Assembly: GCF_039525035.1 (NCBI RefSeq)
Contig: NZ_BAAAHE010000049.1
Coordinates: 70,430 to 134,429, forward strand
Reading direction: 5' to 3'
Origin: Sporichthya brevicatena
GTDB lineage: Bacteria > Actinomycetota > Actinomycetes > Sporichthyales > Sporichthyaceae
DNA: 64,000 bases
The translations under genes and the position numbers were made by a program. The notes under the pieces are model-generated. The model searched no databases and had not been told where the DNA came from. It was given only the letters and a program-made list of their open reading frames with translations. This document shows, one piece after another, positions 44,043 to 53,384 of the stretch. Numbering within the stretch: the stretch's first letter is position 1; each line of letters opens with the position of its first letter.

Positions 44043-44124
44043 ACCCGAAGACGGTAGTGCCTCAGCGGGAAATCTCTCCCTGCCGCGGAACGCCCCGCCG
44101 CGTGGGGGTGGTCAAGGCCACAGG

Positions 44125-44400
44125 TCACGCACGGCGCGCCGTGTACTGGGCGGCCGCGAAGAGCCCCCCCGCACCCGCGAGCGCGGCGACCCCGACGCCG
44201 ATCAGCAGCGCCGGGTCGGACCCCGCCGGGGTGCGTGGCGGGGTCGCCGGGGCGACCTGGGCGGCCGGCGCCGCGTCCGCCGGTCGCGTGGTGGTCGCGC
44301 GAGACGACTGCGCCTCGGGCAGGACCACGACCGGGACGGCGACCGCGAGGCCGCCGAGCGCCACGGCGCTGACGGCGAAACCGCGGGCGGTGAGCGTCAT
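44125..44400 (-). CDS. small membrane protein with signal/anchor and C-terminal helix, 91 aa
   Basis: A hydrophobic N-terminus (FAVSAVALGGLAVAVPVVVL), a Thr/Pro/Ala-rich exposed linker, a second hydrophobic helix (PALLIGVGVAALAGAGGLFAAA) and a short basic tail (YTARRA) give a bitopic or two-helix topology. It looks like a small surface protein, without an LPxTG motif. Divergent from the quinone reductase gene. Confidence 0.6.
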   Translation of the reverse strand: MTLTARGFAVSAVALGGLAVAVPVVVLPEAQSSRATTTRPADAAPAAQVAPATPPRTPAGSDPALLIGVGVAALAGAGGLFAAAQYTARRA

Positions 44401-44556
44401 GCGAAATCCCGACTGCCAGATCCCAGGCGCTTCGGCAGCACCCGACTACGACAGATCCTCAGCTTTTGCCTCGCCGGACTCACCCGCAACGATCACCCCA
44501 TTTGTCCAATTCATCCCCAAATCTCCCAGGTTCCGCTCCCGGTAACGTCGCCGTCC

Positions 44557-45543
44557 ATGCACGCAGTCACGATTCGCGAGCCGGGCGGCCCCGAGGCGCT
44601 GGCCTGGACCGAGGTGCCCGACCCCGAGCCCGGCCCCGGCGAGGTCCTCCTCGACGTCGTCGCCACGGCCGTCAACCGCGCCGACCTGCTCCAGCGGCAG
44701 GGCCGCTACGACCCGCCGCCCGGGGCCTCGCCGTACCCGGGCCTGGAGTGCTCCGGACGGATCGCCGCCCTCGGACCCGACGTCACCGGGTGGGAGATCG
44801 GCGACGAGGTCGTCGCGCTCCTGGCCGGCGGGGGCTACGCCGAGCGCGTCGCCGTGCCGGCCGGCCAGGTGATGCGGCGGCCGCAGGGCATCAGCCTGCG
44901 CGACGCCGGTGGGCTGGCCGAGGTCGCGTGCACCGTGTGGTCGAACGTCTTCCTCCTCGCCAACCTGCGCCCCGAGGAGTTGCTGCTCGTCCACGGGGGC
45001 GCCAGCGGCATCGGCACCACGGCGATCCAACTCGCCAAGGCCGTCGGGGCGCGTGTCGCCGTCACCGCCGGGACCAAGGACAAGCTCGAGCGCTGCCGGG
45101 AACTCGGTGCGGACGTGCTGATCAACTACCGCGAGGACGACTTCGTCGAGGCTGTCCGGGAGGCCGGCGGAGCCGCGGGTGGTGCCGACGTCATCCTCGA
45201 CAACATGGGCGCCAAGTACCTCGGCCGCAACGTCGACGCCCTCGCCACCAACGGCCGCCTGGTGATCATCGGCATGCAGGGCGGGATCAAGGCCGAGCTC
45301 GACATCGCGAAACTGCTCGGCAAGCGCGCCGCGGTGCTCGCCACCTCGCTGCGCGCCCGGCCGGTCGCGGAGAAGGCGGCGATCGTCGCCGCGGTCGCCG
45401 AGCACGTGACGCCGCTGGTCGACTCCGGCGCCTTCCGGCTCGTGATCGACCGCGTCCTGCCGATCACCGACGTCGCCGACGCGCACCGCGTCCTGGAGGC
45501 GAGCGAGCACGTCGGGAAGGTCCTCCTGGAGGTTTCGCGTTAG
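44557..45543 (+). CDS. NADPH:quinone oxidoreductase-like zinc-independent MDR protein
   Basis: 328 residues of the medium-chain dehydrogenase family. The N-terminal GroES-like part contains VNRADLLQRQGRYDPPPGASPYPGLECSG, of the PIG3/TP53I3 quinone reductase type. The Rossmann domain starts at VHGGASGIGTTAIQLAK. No zinc ligands are seen. It is followed 23 bases later by bpa, so the two may be co-transcribed. Confidence 0.92.
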   Translation: MHAVTIREPGGPEALAWTEVPDPEPGPGEVLLDVVATAVNRADLLQRQGRYDPPPGASPYPGLECSGRIAALGPDVTGWEIGDEVVALLAGGGYAERVAVPAGQVMRRPQGISLRDAGGLAEVACTVWSNVFLLANLRPEELLLVHGGASGIGTTAIQLAKAVGARVAVTAGTKDKLERCRELGADVLINYREDDFVEAVREAGGAAGGADVILDNMGAKYLGRNVDALATNGRLVIIGMQGGIKAELDIAKLLGKRAAVLATSLRARPVAEKAAIVAAVAEHVTPLVDSGAFRLVIDRVLPITDVADAHRVLEASEHVGKVLLEVSR

Positions 45544-45566
45544 GAACCGTCAGAGAGGATGGGGAC

Positions 45567-46106
45567 ATGACCGAGCAGCAGGACCAAGACACCGGTGACC
45601 AGCGCGTCCTCGTCGTGACCCCGGCCGGCATGGCCGTCGAGGGCCCGCCGGACGACGGCAGCGACGAGCAGTCGATCACGCAGATGGTCGAGCAGCCCGC
45701 GAAGGTGATGCGCCTCGGCAGCATGATCAAGCAGCTGCTGGACGAGGTGAAGAGCGCGCCGCTCGACGAGGCCAGCCGCGCCCGGCTGGCGCAGATCCAC
45801 GCCTCGACGATCCAGGAGTTGGAGCAGGGCCTCGCGCCCGAGCTCGTCGAGGAACTGGGCCGCCTCTCCCTCCCGTTCAGCGAGGGCCAGGTGCCGAGCG
45901 AGTCCGAGCTCCGGATCGCCCAGGCACAGCTGGTCGGCTGGCTGGAGGGGCTGTTCCACGGCATCCAGACCGCGCTGTTCGCCCAGCAGATGGCGGCGCG
46001 CGCCCAGCTCGAGCAGATGCGCCGCTCGCTGCCGGGTGGGCCGCAGATGGGGATGGACCCGAGCCAGCAGCGGCCGATGTCCGGCGGCCACGGTCAGTAC
46101 CTGTAG
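45567..46106 (+). CDS. bpa: bacterial proteasome activator (DUF2587)
   Basis: 179 residues, predominantly helical (residues 35-150: VMRLGSMIKQLLDEVKSAPLDEASRARLAQ, QLVGWLEGLFHGIQTALFAQQM). The sequence ends in GQYL, the C-terminal motif that Bpa (PafE, Rv3780 in M. tuberculosis) inserts into the 20S proteasome alpha ring. Bpa forms a dodecameric ring and stimulates ATP-independent degradation. Its presence predicts prcA/prcB elsewhere in the genome. Start ATG has GAGGAT upstream. Confidence 0.93.
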   Translation: MTEQQDQDTGDQRVLVVTPAGMAVEGPPDDGSDEQSITQMVEQPAKVMRLGSMIKQLLDEVKSAPLDEASRARLAQIHASTIQELEQGLAPELVEELGRLSLPFSEGQVPSESELRIAQAQLVGWLEGLFHGIQTALFAQQMAARAQLEQMRRSLPGGPQMGMDPSQQRPMSGGHGQYL

Positions 46107-46114
46107 GCCCGCCG

Positions 46115-46564
46115 TTGACCACCTTCACCCCCCGCGACCCGGCGTACGCCGAGACGGTCCGCACCAGCTTCGCCAAGCAGGGATTCATGGCGACGCTGAA
46201 GGCGGAGCTGCTCTCGGTCGAGCCGGGTCGCGTCGAGGTGGGCGTCGAGAACTGGCCCGGCCTGCAGCAGCAGCACGGCTTCGTGCACGCCGGCGTCACC
46301 ACGACCCTGCTCGACAACGCCTGCGGCTACGCCGCGATCTCCCTCAAGCCCCCGGGCATCGAGGTGCTGACGATCGAGCTCAAGGTCAACCTGCTCAACC
46401 CCGGCCGGGGCGAGCGCATGGTCGCCGTCGGCCAGGTGGTGAAGGACGGCCGCCAGGTGACGGTCGTGCAGGCCGACGCGTACGGGATCCAGGCCGACGG
46501 CTCCCGCATCCACGTCGCCACGATGCTGGCGTCGATGATGGCGTTCGACCTCTCCCGGGCCTGA
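46115..46564 (+). CDS. PaaI-family hotdog thioesterase
   Basis: 149 residues of hotdog fold: QQHGFVHAGVTTTLLDNACGYAA is the typical PaaI active-site helix (HGG/HAG with a following Asp), followed by TIELKVNLLNPGRGERMVAVGQVV. It would hydrolyse an acyl- or aryl-CoA. Only a TTG at 46115 gives a full-length domain. It starts nine bases after bpa. Confidence 0.87.
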   Translation: MTTFTPRDPAYAETVRTSFAKQGFMATLKAELLSVEPGRVEVGVENWPGLQQQHGFVHAGVTTTLLDNACGYAAISLKPPGIEVLTIELKVNLLNPGRGERMVAVGQVVKDGRQVTVVQADAYGIQADGSRIHVATMLASMMAFDLSRA

Positions 46565-46607
46565 CTGCGCTCCTGAGGGCCTGCCCGAGGGCCTGCCTGA
46601 GAACCCG

Positions 46608-47423
46608 TCAGAGCCCCAGGATCTGCTCGAGGACCGCAGCCACCCCGTCCTCCTCGTTGCTCGGGGCCCGCCGCTCGACGGAGCGCAGCACCTCCGGGTG
46701 GCCGTTGGCCATCGCGTAGGGATGGCCCGCCCAGCCGAGCATCGGCAGGTCGTTGCGCTGGTCACCGAAGGCGACGACGTCCTCCGGGCCGATGTCCTGC
46801 GTGGCGCACAGCCGGGCGAGGGCGGTCGCCTTGGTCACGCCGGCCGCCGACGCCTCGACGAAGGCCGGGCCCGCGTTGGAGGAGTGGGTGATCTCCAGCA
46901 GCCCCTCGACGACCTCCTGCAGGGACTCGGCGAGGTCGTCGGAGCTGTGCTCCTCGTGGCGCAGAATCAGCTTCGCGCCGGGCCGCGCGAGCAGCTCGGA
47001 GACGGGCACCTCGTGGTGGTCGGGGCTCTTCCACTTGTCGAGCATCGGGAACGCGGACTCGTAGGCGAACGAGTCGCCGTACTCCATCCCGAAGGTCACG
47101 CCCGGTACCGCGTCCCGAATCCGGCCGATCGCCTCGGCGAGCGTCTCCGGGCTGATCAGGTCCTCGGCGACGACCTGCTCGGTGTGCAGGTCGTACAGCT
47201 GCGCGCCGTTGCCGCAGATCACGAGCCCGCGGTGGTCGGTCTGGTCGGCCACCGGGTGGATCCAGCGCGGGGGCCGGCCCGTGACGAAGACGAGCAGGAT
47301 CCCTGCCTCCTCGACGGCCCGCAACGCCGCCCGGGTGCGCGGGGAGACCGTCAGGTCGTCCCGCAGCAGCGTCCCGTCCAGGTCGCTGGCCACGGCCCGC
47401 GGTAGTTCCGACCCTCCCGTCAC
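46608..47423 (-). CDS. HAD-superfamily Cof-type phosphatase
   Basis: 271 residues. The nucleophile motif is DLDGT (14-18), VFVTGRPPRW follows, and the C-terminal acidic motif is VVAFGDQRNDLPML. The cap is of the C2B type seen in Cof/YbjI sugar-phosphate phosphatases. GTG start. Convergent with the thioesterase gene and divergent from the lipid-kinase gene. Confidence 0.9.
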   Translation of the reverse strand: MTGGSELPRAVASDLDGTLLRDDLTVSPRTRAALRAVEEAGILLVFVTGRPPRWIHPVADQTDHRGLVICGNGAQLYDLHTEQVVAEDLISPETLAEAIGRIRDAVPGVTFGMEYGDSFAYESAFPMLDKWKSPDHHEVPVSELLARPGAKLILRHEEHSSDDLAESLQEVVEGLLEITHSSNAGPAFVEASAAGVTKATALARLCATQDIGPEDVVAFGDQRNDLPMLGWAGHPYAMANGHPEVLRSVERRAPSNEEDGVAAVLEQILGL

Positions 47424-47495
47424 CCCCTCATGGGATCACGCCCCGCCCGGCAGGACCTTGGGGGGACGCGCAGCGCGGCGGGTACTTTTCCCCCC

Positions 47496-49013
47496 ATGAC
47501 GCCCGACCTGGTGCGCCTCCTCCGCCGCCTGTGCGTGCCGGTCCTGGTGCTGACAGCGGTCCTCACCGCGGCCGGTCTGGTGATGCACGAATGGCCGGCG
47601 CCGGACTGGCCCTACGAGGCGTCCGGCGGCTGGCGCGCGCTCGCCCGCACCGCGGAGGGCCTCGGCACGGCGGCGGTCGCCGTTCCCCCGGTGGTCCTCC
47701 TGGTCGCCGGCATGCGCGTGGGCTTCCGGCGCTGGCGCGAGAGCGTCTTCCTGCTGACCTCGATGCTGATCGTCGGCCTCGTGCTGATCGTCGCGAGCGC
47801 GGCGGTGCCCGGGACCACGTTCCCGGCGGGGGCGTCGGGGCTCGCCGCCGCGACGTACGGCGCGATCTCGGTCGTGCTCGGGCGCCGGCTCGGCACCCCG
47901 GTCCGGCGGACGCTCGGCGGGATCCTCCCCTGGTTCCTCGTCCTCGGCGTCGCCGTGGGACAGCTCTACCTCGGCGAGTACCGCGTCGAGGAGATCGTGG
48001 TCTCGGTCGCCGCGGGCGTCGCCGCCGTGGCCGTGGCCACGCGGTACGTCCTGCTCGGCGGCAGCTTCGAGCAGCGTCCGGCGATCGACGACATCCCGCT
48101 CCCCGACCGGCGCCGCGCCGCGGTCATCGTCAACCCGACGAAGGTGGCCGACCTCGAGGAGGAGCGGCGCGCGGTGACCGCCTACCTCGCGGCCGCCGGC
48201 TGGCACCCGCCCTGGTGGCTGGAGACCCGGCTCGACGAACTCGGCGTCGGCCACGCGAAGGCCGCGGCGGAGGGCGGCGCGGACGTCGTCTTCGCCTGCG
48301 GCGGCGACGGCACGATCATGAGCGTCCTGTCCGGCCTGGCCGGCACGGGCGTCCCGCTCGCGATCCTGCCCGCCGGCACCGGCAACCTGCTGGCGCGCAA
48401 CCTCCAGCTCCCGCCCGACCGGGACGCCTGCCTGCGGATCGGGCTCGGCGGCGTCGACCGCAAGATCGACGTCGGCCGGGTCGACGAGAACCACCGCTTC
48501 GCGGTCATGGCCGGCATGGGCCTCGACGCCGCGATGATCATGGACGCCCCCGAGAAGCTGAAGAAGCGCATCGGGTGGCCGGCCTACGCGGTCTCCGGGG
48601 CCAAGCACCTGTTCGACCGGCGGGCGCACGTGACGATCACGGTCGACGACGCGGAGCCGGTCGAGCTGCGCGCCCGCGGCATCGTCATCGGCAATGTCGG
48701 CAAGCTGCAGGCCGGGATGGTCCTCATGCCCGACGCACGGCCGGACGACGGGATCCTCGACGTCGCCGTGCTCGTCCCGAAGTCGCTGCGGCACTGGCTG
48801 ATGCTCGGGCTGCACGTGGTCCGGCGGCGCCCCCGTTCGCGCGGCGCCCGCATCGAGCACTTCCGCGGCCGGCGGATCCACATCGAGTGCGACCGCGTGT
48901 GGCCCCGCGAGATCGACGGCGACCTCCTCGAGCCCAGCAAGGAGATGACGGTCGTGGTCGAGCCCCAGGCGCTGATCGTCCGGATCCCGCCGGGTTCCGA
49001 CGTGATGACCTGA
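47496..49013 (+). CDS. membrane-linked diacylglycerol/lipid kinase
   Basis: 505 residues. The N-terminal 190 residues contain about six hydrophobic helices (LVLTAVLTAAGLVM, VAVPPVVLLVAG, VFLLTSMLIVGLVLIVASA). The C-terminal part is a DAGK catalytic domain with VIVNPTK, CGGDGTIMSVLSGL and PAGTGNLLARNL. The arrangement fits a phosphatase-like membrane module fused to a lipid kinase acting in membrane lipid metabolism. Confidence 0.88.
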   Translation: MTPDLVRLLRRLCVPVLVLTAVLTAAGLVMHEWPAPDWPYEASGGWRALARTAEGLGTAAVAVPPVVLLVAGMRVGFRRWRESVFLLTSMLIVGLVLIVASAAVPGTTFPAGASGLAAATYGAISVVLGRRLGTPVRRTLGGILPWFLVLGVAVGQLYLGEYRVEEIVVSVAAGVAAVAVATRYVLLGGSFEQRPAIDDIPLPDRRRAAVIVNPTKVADLEEERRAVTAYLAAAGWHPPWWLETRLDELGVGHAKAAAEGGADVVFACGGDGTIMSVLSGLAGTGVPLAILPAGTGNLLARNLQLPPDRDACLRIGLGGVDRKIDVGRVDENHRFAVMAGMGLDAAMIMDAPEKLKKRIGWPAYAVSGAKHLFDRRAHVTITVDDAEPVELRARGIVIGNVGKLQAGMVLMPDARPDDGILDVAVLVPKSLRHWLMLGLHVVRRRPRSRGARIEHFRGRRIHIECDRVWPREIDGDLLEPSKEMTVVVEPQALIVRIPPGSDVMT

Positions 49014-49033
49014 CGGGCCGTCAGTTCACCTGC

Positions 49034-49564
49034 TCAGCGGCTGGGCTGCGCCGCCCCGCGCGCCGGGTTCGGGATCCGCACCGCGCCGGAGCGGGTCGCG
49101 GGCCGCAGCGCGGCGTCCACGACGGAGATCTCCTCCGGCGAGAGCCGCAGGTCCGGGACCCCGCGCTTGAGCGTCTTGATGTAGCAGCGGGTGTCGGTGC
49201 GGTTCACCAGCGAGGTGAGCACCACCCCGTCGCCGTGGTCGTCGAGCAGCGCGACCGACCAGGACAGTCGGCCGCCCACCTCGCCGAAGGCGTCGTAGCG
49301 GAGCACCGCGACCCGACGCAGCGACTCGTCGACGTCCGTGCGGAACGCCTCGAACTCGCGGTGCAGCCGGCCGACCTCGGTGCGGAGCCGCTCCATCTCG
49401 GCGGTCTGGCGGGAGACGGCGACGAGGAAGGAGCTGTGCTCGGCGTCGCCCTGGAGCACGGAACACGTCTTCTGCAGGCGGCGGAACCTGACGTGCGCCG
49501 AGACCGCCACCAGTACCGCGAGCCCGGACGTCCCCGCCGCGACCAGGCTCACGGGATCACTCAC
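49034..49564 (-). CDS. DUF4446 family membrane protein, 176 aa
   Basis: One N-terminal helix (VAAGTSGLAVLVAVSAHV), a coiled-coil region (TAEMERLRTEVGRLHREFEAF), then the conserved LRYDAFGEVGGRLSWSVALLDDHGDGVVLTSL and RCYIKTLKRG of DUF4446. Function unknown. GTG start at 49564, 70 bases from the divergent gene at 49635. Confidence 0.88.
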   Translation of the reverse strand: MSDPVSLVAAGTSGLAVLVAVSAHVRFRRLQKTCSVLQGDAEHSSFLVAVSRQTAEMERLRTEVGRLHREFEAFRTDVDESLRRVAVLRYDAFGEVGGRLSWSVALLDDHGDGVVLTSLVNRTDTRCYIKTLKRGVPDLRLSPEEISVVDAALRPATRSGAVRIPNPARGAAQPSR

Positions 49565-49634
49565 GTTCTCCAGGCTAGGCCCCACACCTAGGGTGATCCG
49601 GAATCGGCACGCGAGCGATGTGAGGGGGATCGGG

Positions 49635-51782
49635 GTGCGCAGCCTCCGACGCGCGTGCGGCTTTCTCGTCGCCGTGCTCGTGCTCCTCGGGCTGACGCTC
49701 GGTCTCACCCACGCCCTGGCCCGGGACCCGCTCGCCGCACCCGTCGCGCACGCGGCGACCACACCCGAGCGGGCGCTGTTCCCCCGGGGAGCTCCGGCGC
49801 CGGACGTGATCTTCGTCGGCGTCCCGGGTCTGCGGTGGTCGGACGTCCAGGGAGAAGTCCCGACCCCGGCGCTGTGGCTGCTCGCGCGCGAGTCCTCGCT
49901 CGGCACGCTCGCGATCCGGACGGTCGAGCCGACCGCGTGCGCCCTCGACGGCTGGCTGACGCTCAACTCGGGCGCCCGCGCCGTCGGCCCCCGCCCGGAC
50001 GGGGCGTGCGCACCGGTGCCGGCCCCACGGGGGGCCGGCACGCGCGCTGCCGTCCCCGGCTGGGCCGAGCTGGTGGCCCCCAACGCCGACCACTCCTACG
50101 ACCCGGTCTGGGGGACGCTCGCCCGGGCCCGCCCGGGTGCGGTCCCCCCGCCGCCGGCGGAGCGCTGCGCCGTCGGGCCCGGCGCCGCGATCGCCCTGAC
50201 CGACGCCGCCGGCGCGGTGCGCGGCACCTACGCCGCCGACTTCGCCGACCTGCCCCGCAAGGCCTGCGGTGAACTCCTCCTCGTCGACGCCGGTCCCCTG
50301 CCCCTCGGCCCGCCGCGCCTGTCCGCGCTGCAACGGGTGGACGAGCTGATCGCACAGATCCGCGCCGAGGTCCCCGACAGTGCGCTGATCGTGGCGGGCA
50401 TCGGCGACAGCGACCAGGACGAGCCCCACCTGACGGCGATCATGGTCGAGGCGGGCGCGGACAGCCTCCGTGGACTGCGGCGCGGATGGTTGCGCAGCGA
50501 CAGCACGCGCCGGACCGGCACGGTCACGATCACCGACCTGACGCCGACCCTGATCGGCGACGCGATCCCGGCCGACCTCGACGGGCACCGACTGCAGTAC
50601 CGGCCGCGGATCGAGAGCACCCCGGCCGCCGTGCGCGAGCTCGAGGAACGCGACATCGCCGCGCGCGTGGTGAGCGACATGTTCGTGTGGTTCTTCGCGG
50701 TGCTGATCGCTGGTCAGGTGCTGCTGTACCTGGCGGTCGGCCTCGCGCGCCGGTCCGGGGCGTCCCGCGGCTCCTGCGCGCGCGTGCTGCGCGGCGTCGG
50801 CCTGACGTTCGGTGCGGTGCCGGCGGCCGCCGTCCTGGCGAACCTGTTGCCGTGGCGGGCCGCGGAGCACCCCGCCGCCACGCTGTGGGCGCTGATCGCC
50901 GGAGGTGCCGCGGCGATCGCCGCGACGGCCGCCGGCGGGCCGTGGCGCCGGGCCCCCTACGGCGCGGCGACGGCGGTCGCGGTCATCACGACGGCCGCCT
51001 TCGGTCTCGACGTGATGTTCGGTTCGCGACTGCAGATGAACAACCCCTTCGGTCTGTCGGCCCTGATCGCCGGCCGGTTCTACGGCTTCGGGAACATCGC
51101 CTTCGCGGTGTTCGCCGTGTGCGCGCTCGTGACGGCCGCGGGCGGCGCGGCGGCCCTGGTCCGGCGCGGCCGCCCCGAGACCGCCGGGGTCCTCGTCCTC
51201 GCCGTCGGTGCCGTGGCGGCGCTGGTCGACGGCTGGCCGCGCTTCGGCGCCGACTTCGGCGGCGTGATCTCCCTCGTCCCCGGGGTGGCGCTGCTCGCCG
51301 CCGGGGTGGCCGGGATCCGCGTGACCGTCGCGCGGGCGTTCGCCGTCGGCGCGCTGGCGGTCGCGCTCGCCGTCGGGATCGCCGTCCTGGACTGGCGGCG
51401 CGGTGCCGGCTCCCGCTCGCACCTGGGCTCGTTCGTCCAGGACGTCCTCGACGGCAACGGCCTGGACGTCATCGGCCGCAAGCTCGACGCCAACCTCGGG
51501 CTGCTCGTCGACGCCCCGATCATCGTCGTCGCCGCAGTTCCCCTCACCGTGCTCGCGGTGCTGACCCTGGTGCGGCCGACGGCGCTGGGCCTCGGCGGTC
51601 TTGCCCGCGCCCAGGCGGCCGACCCGGTCCTGCGCCCGCTGCTGCTCGCCTGCCTGACCACCGCGCTGATCGGCTTCGCCGTCAACGACTCGGGGGTGAT
51701 CGTCCCGGCGGTGGCCCTGATTGCAGCCGGCCCGCTGCTGGTCACCATCTGGGCGAACCTGTGGGTCCGCGAACGGACCTGA
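49635..51782 (+). CDS. large membrane protein with alkaline-phosphatase-superfamily-like extracytoplasmic domain
   Basis: 715 residues. The signal anchor (CGFLVAVLVLLGLTLGLT) is followed by an extracytoplasmic domain (about 45-330: DVIFVGVPGLRWSDVQ, VEPTACALDGWLTLNSG, TVTITDLTPTL) with the layout of phosphodiesterase/sulfatase-like proteins. About ten helices follow to the C-terminus, including FYGFGNIAFAVFAVCALV. Metal ligands are not complete by eye, so enzymatic activity is uncertain. A role in cell-envelope polymer metabolism is plausible. Confidence 0.78.
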   Translation: MRSLRRACGFLVAVLVLLGLTLGLTHALARDPLAAPVAHAATTPERALFPRGAPAPDVIFVGVPGLRWSDVQGEVPTPALWLLARESSLGTLAIRTVEPTACALDGWLTLNSGARAVGPRPDGACAPVPAPRGAGTRAAVPGWAELVAPNADHSYDPVWGTLARARPGAVPPPPAERCAVGPGAAIALTDAAGAVRGTYAADFADLPRKACGELLLVDAGPLPLGPPRLSALQRVDELIAQIRAEVPDSALIVAGIGDSDQDEPHLTAIMVEAGADSLRGLRRGWLRSDSTRRTGTVTITDLTPTLIGDAIPADLDGHRLQYRPRIESTPAAVRELEERDIAARVVSDMFVWFFAVLIAGQVLLYLAVGLARRSGASRGSCARVLRGVGLTFGAVPAAAVLANLLPWRAAEHPAATLWALIAGGAAAIAATAAGGPWRRAPYGAATAVAVITTAAFGLDVMFGSRLQMNNPFGLSALIAGRFYGFGNIAFAVFAVCALVTAAGGAAALVRRGRPETAGVLVLAVGAVAALVDGWPRFGADFGGVISLVPGVALLAAGVAGIRVTVARAFAVGALAVALAVGIAVLDWRRGAGSRSHLGSFVQDVLDGNGLDVIGRKLDANLGLLVDAPIIVVAAVPLTVLAVLTLVRPTALGLGGLARAQAADPVLRPLLLACLTTALIGFAVNDSGVIVPAVALIAAGPLLVTIWANLWVRERT

Positions 51783-51788
51783 GTCCGG

Positions 51789-52493
51789 TCAGTGCCCCTG
51801 GTTGCGCCCCCGGTAGCGCACCAGTGCCCGTTGGACGTGGAGGTACTGGCGGAACCGGTGCAGCCGGCCGCGCCAGTCCTTGCCGGTGACGCGGTGGTGG
51901 AGGTCGCACTCGACCTCGTGGACGCGGAACCCCGCGCGCAGCAGATCGATCGTCAGCGCCGTCTCGACGCCGAACCCCCGCGCGAGCGGGCGGGCCGCCT
52001 CGAAGGCGGGCCGCGTCAGGCACCGCTGGCCGGACAGCGGCTGGACCGGACGGAAACCGGTGGCGCGCTCGATCCCCGCCCGCGCGGCGCGGACGACGAA
52101 CCCGTGCCCGCCGCCGGCCGTGCGCTGCGGCGGGAGGGTCGCGATCGTCATGTCGGCGACGCCGTCGGCCACCGGCGGGACGAGCACGGTGGCCGCGGCC
52201 GCGGTGCCCTCGAGATCGGCGTCGAGGAAGAGCAGCAGCCGGGGGTCGTGCGGGTCGTCCAGCCCGCCGACGGCGGCCGCGCCGGTCTCCATCGCCGCGG
52301 CCTTGCCCCGGTTGCGGGAGTGCGAGATCACCCGCGCCCCCGCGGCGGCGGCCACGGCGGCGGTGTCGTCGCTCGACCCGTCGTCGACCACGAGCACCAG
52401 GTCGACGCCGGGGATCTGCGCGGCGGCCCGCACCGTGGTCGCGACCCGCGCGGACTCGTCCTTGGCGGGGATGACGACCGCGACCGCCGGCAC
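51789..52493 (-). CDS. glycosyltransferase family 2
   Basis: 234 residues. GT-A start VVIPAKDESARVATTVRAA, then VLVVDDGSSDDTAAVA, RNRGKAAAMETG and the metal-binding LLLFLDADLEGT. The acceptor part contains QPLSGQRCLTRPAF, like GpgS/dolichol-phosphate-type transferases, but no membrane helices are present. GTG start. Followed across convergent ends by the membrane protein gene, and preceded by the DUF5926 gene five bases upstream. Confidence 0.9.
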   Translation of the reverse strand: MPAVAVVIPAKDESARVATTVRAAAQIPGVDLVLVVDDGSSDDTAAVAAAAGARVISHSRNRGKAAAMETGAAAVGGLDDPHDPRLLLFLDADLEGTAAAATVLVPPVADGVADMTIATLPPQRTAGGGHGFVVRAARAGIERATGFRPVQPLSGQRCLTRPAFEAARPLARGFGVETALTIDLLRAGFRVHEVECDLHHRVTGKDWRGRLHRFRQYLHVQRALVRYRGRNQGH

Positions 52494-52498
52494 GGCGG

Positions 52499-53350
52499 CT
52501 AGCGGATCGTGAGCTGCCGGCTGGCGAGCCCGTCGCGGGCGCGGCGCTCGACCGCCGTCAGCGGCTCCGTGTTGGCGAGCGCTTCGTCGAGGCGGGCCTG
52601 GAACGCAGTGACGCCGGCCTCGAACTCCTCGGCCGGAGCGCCCTTCGGCACCTCCCAGACCGGGGCGAGCAGGCCGTGGCAGCGGAAGGCGCCGACGTAC
52701 CTCGTGCCGTCACCGATCGCGTCCACGCGGGCCGCGTGGAGCCGGGCGAGCGCGTTGAGCAGCGGGTACTCGTCGTGGGGCATGACCCAGCGGACCCACG
52801 CCCGCTCACCCTCGTCGCTCCAGTACGCGGCCGGGACCGAGGTCAGGCGCGCGGTCGGCGGGGCGGCGCTGTTCGCCTGCTCCAGCGACTGCTTGACCTC
52901 CTCGGTCATCTCGTCCGGGTTCTCGACCCAGAACTCGAAGCCGTCGTGAACGGTGATCTCCAGCGGCACCGCCGGGTCGACGAGCTTCTGCAGCGGCGGG
53001 GTGTCCGGGGTGATGCCGACGTCGGTCGGCGTCGCGCCCGGCTCGATGTTGAGCGCGGCGAGCAGCGCGGCGGCCACCTGGCGGCTCGCGTCGCCGGCCG
53101 AGACCTGCGTCTGCAGCGCGACGAGGACGCTGCCGTCCGAGCGCGTCAGGCACGGCAGCGCCAGCGGCAGCACGGTGCACGCGGTGACGGTGCGGTCGGC
53201 GTACTCGCCGGTCAGCTTCAGCTGCGCGGTCGCGGCCGGGACGATCTCCCGCATCGCAACCAGGTCGCACTCGGAGGCCAGGCCCTCGAAGGGGCGCAGG
53301 ACGAAGGATTCGCGTTCGGCGGCGCGGCGCGCGCGGGAGGCCTTACTCAT
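52499..53350 (-). CDS. DUF5926 family protein, 283 aa
   Basis: The start SKASRARRAAERESFVLRPFEGLASECDLVAMREIVPAATA and the C-terminal GAFRCHGLLAPVWEVPKGAPAEEFE match the actinobacterial DUF5926 family. Soluble, no signal; basic N-terminus. Function unknown. In the same direction as the GDPD gene upstream and the GT2 downstream. Confidence 0.88.
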   Translation of the reverse strand: MSKASRARRAAERESFVLRPFEGLASECDLVAMREIVPAATAQLKLTGEYADRTVTACTVLPLALPCLTRSDGSVLVALQTQVSAGDASRQVAAALLAALNIEPGATPTDVGITPDTPPLQKLVDPAVPLEITVHDGFEFWVENPDEMTEEVKQSLEQANSAAPPTARLTSVPAAYWSDEGERAWVRWVMPHDEYPLLNALARLHAARVDAIGDGTRYVGAFRCHGLLAPVWEVPKGAPAEEFEAGVTAFQARLDEALANTEPLTAVERRARDGLASRQLTIR

Positions 53351-53384
53351 GGGGCAAGACCCTAACGGTCGCCCGGGGTGTTGA

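Noticed and set aside
46565..46607. The repeated GAGGGCCTGCC between convergent genes as a terminator.
   Set aside because: It is a short direct repeat without a stable, well-formed stem and U-run.
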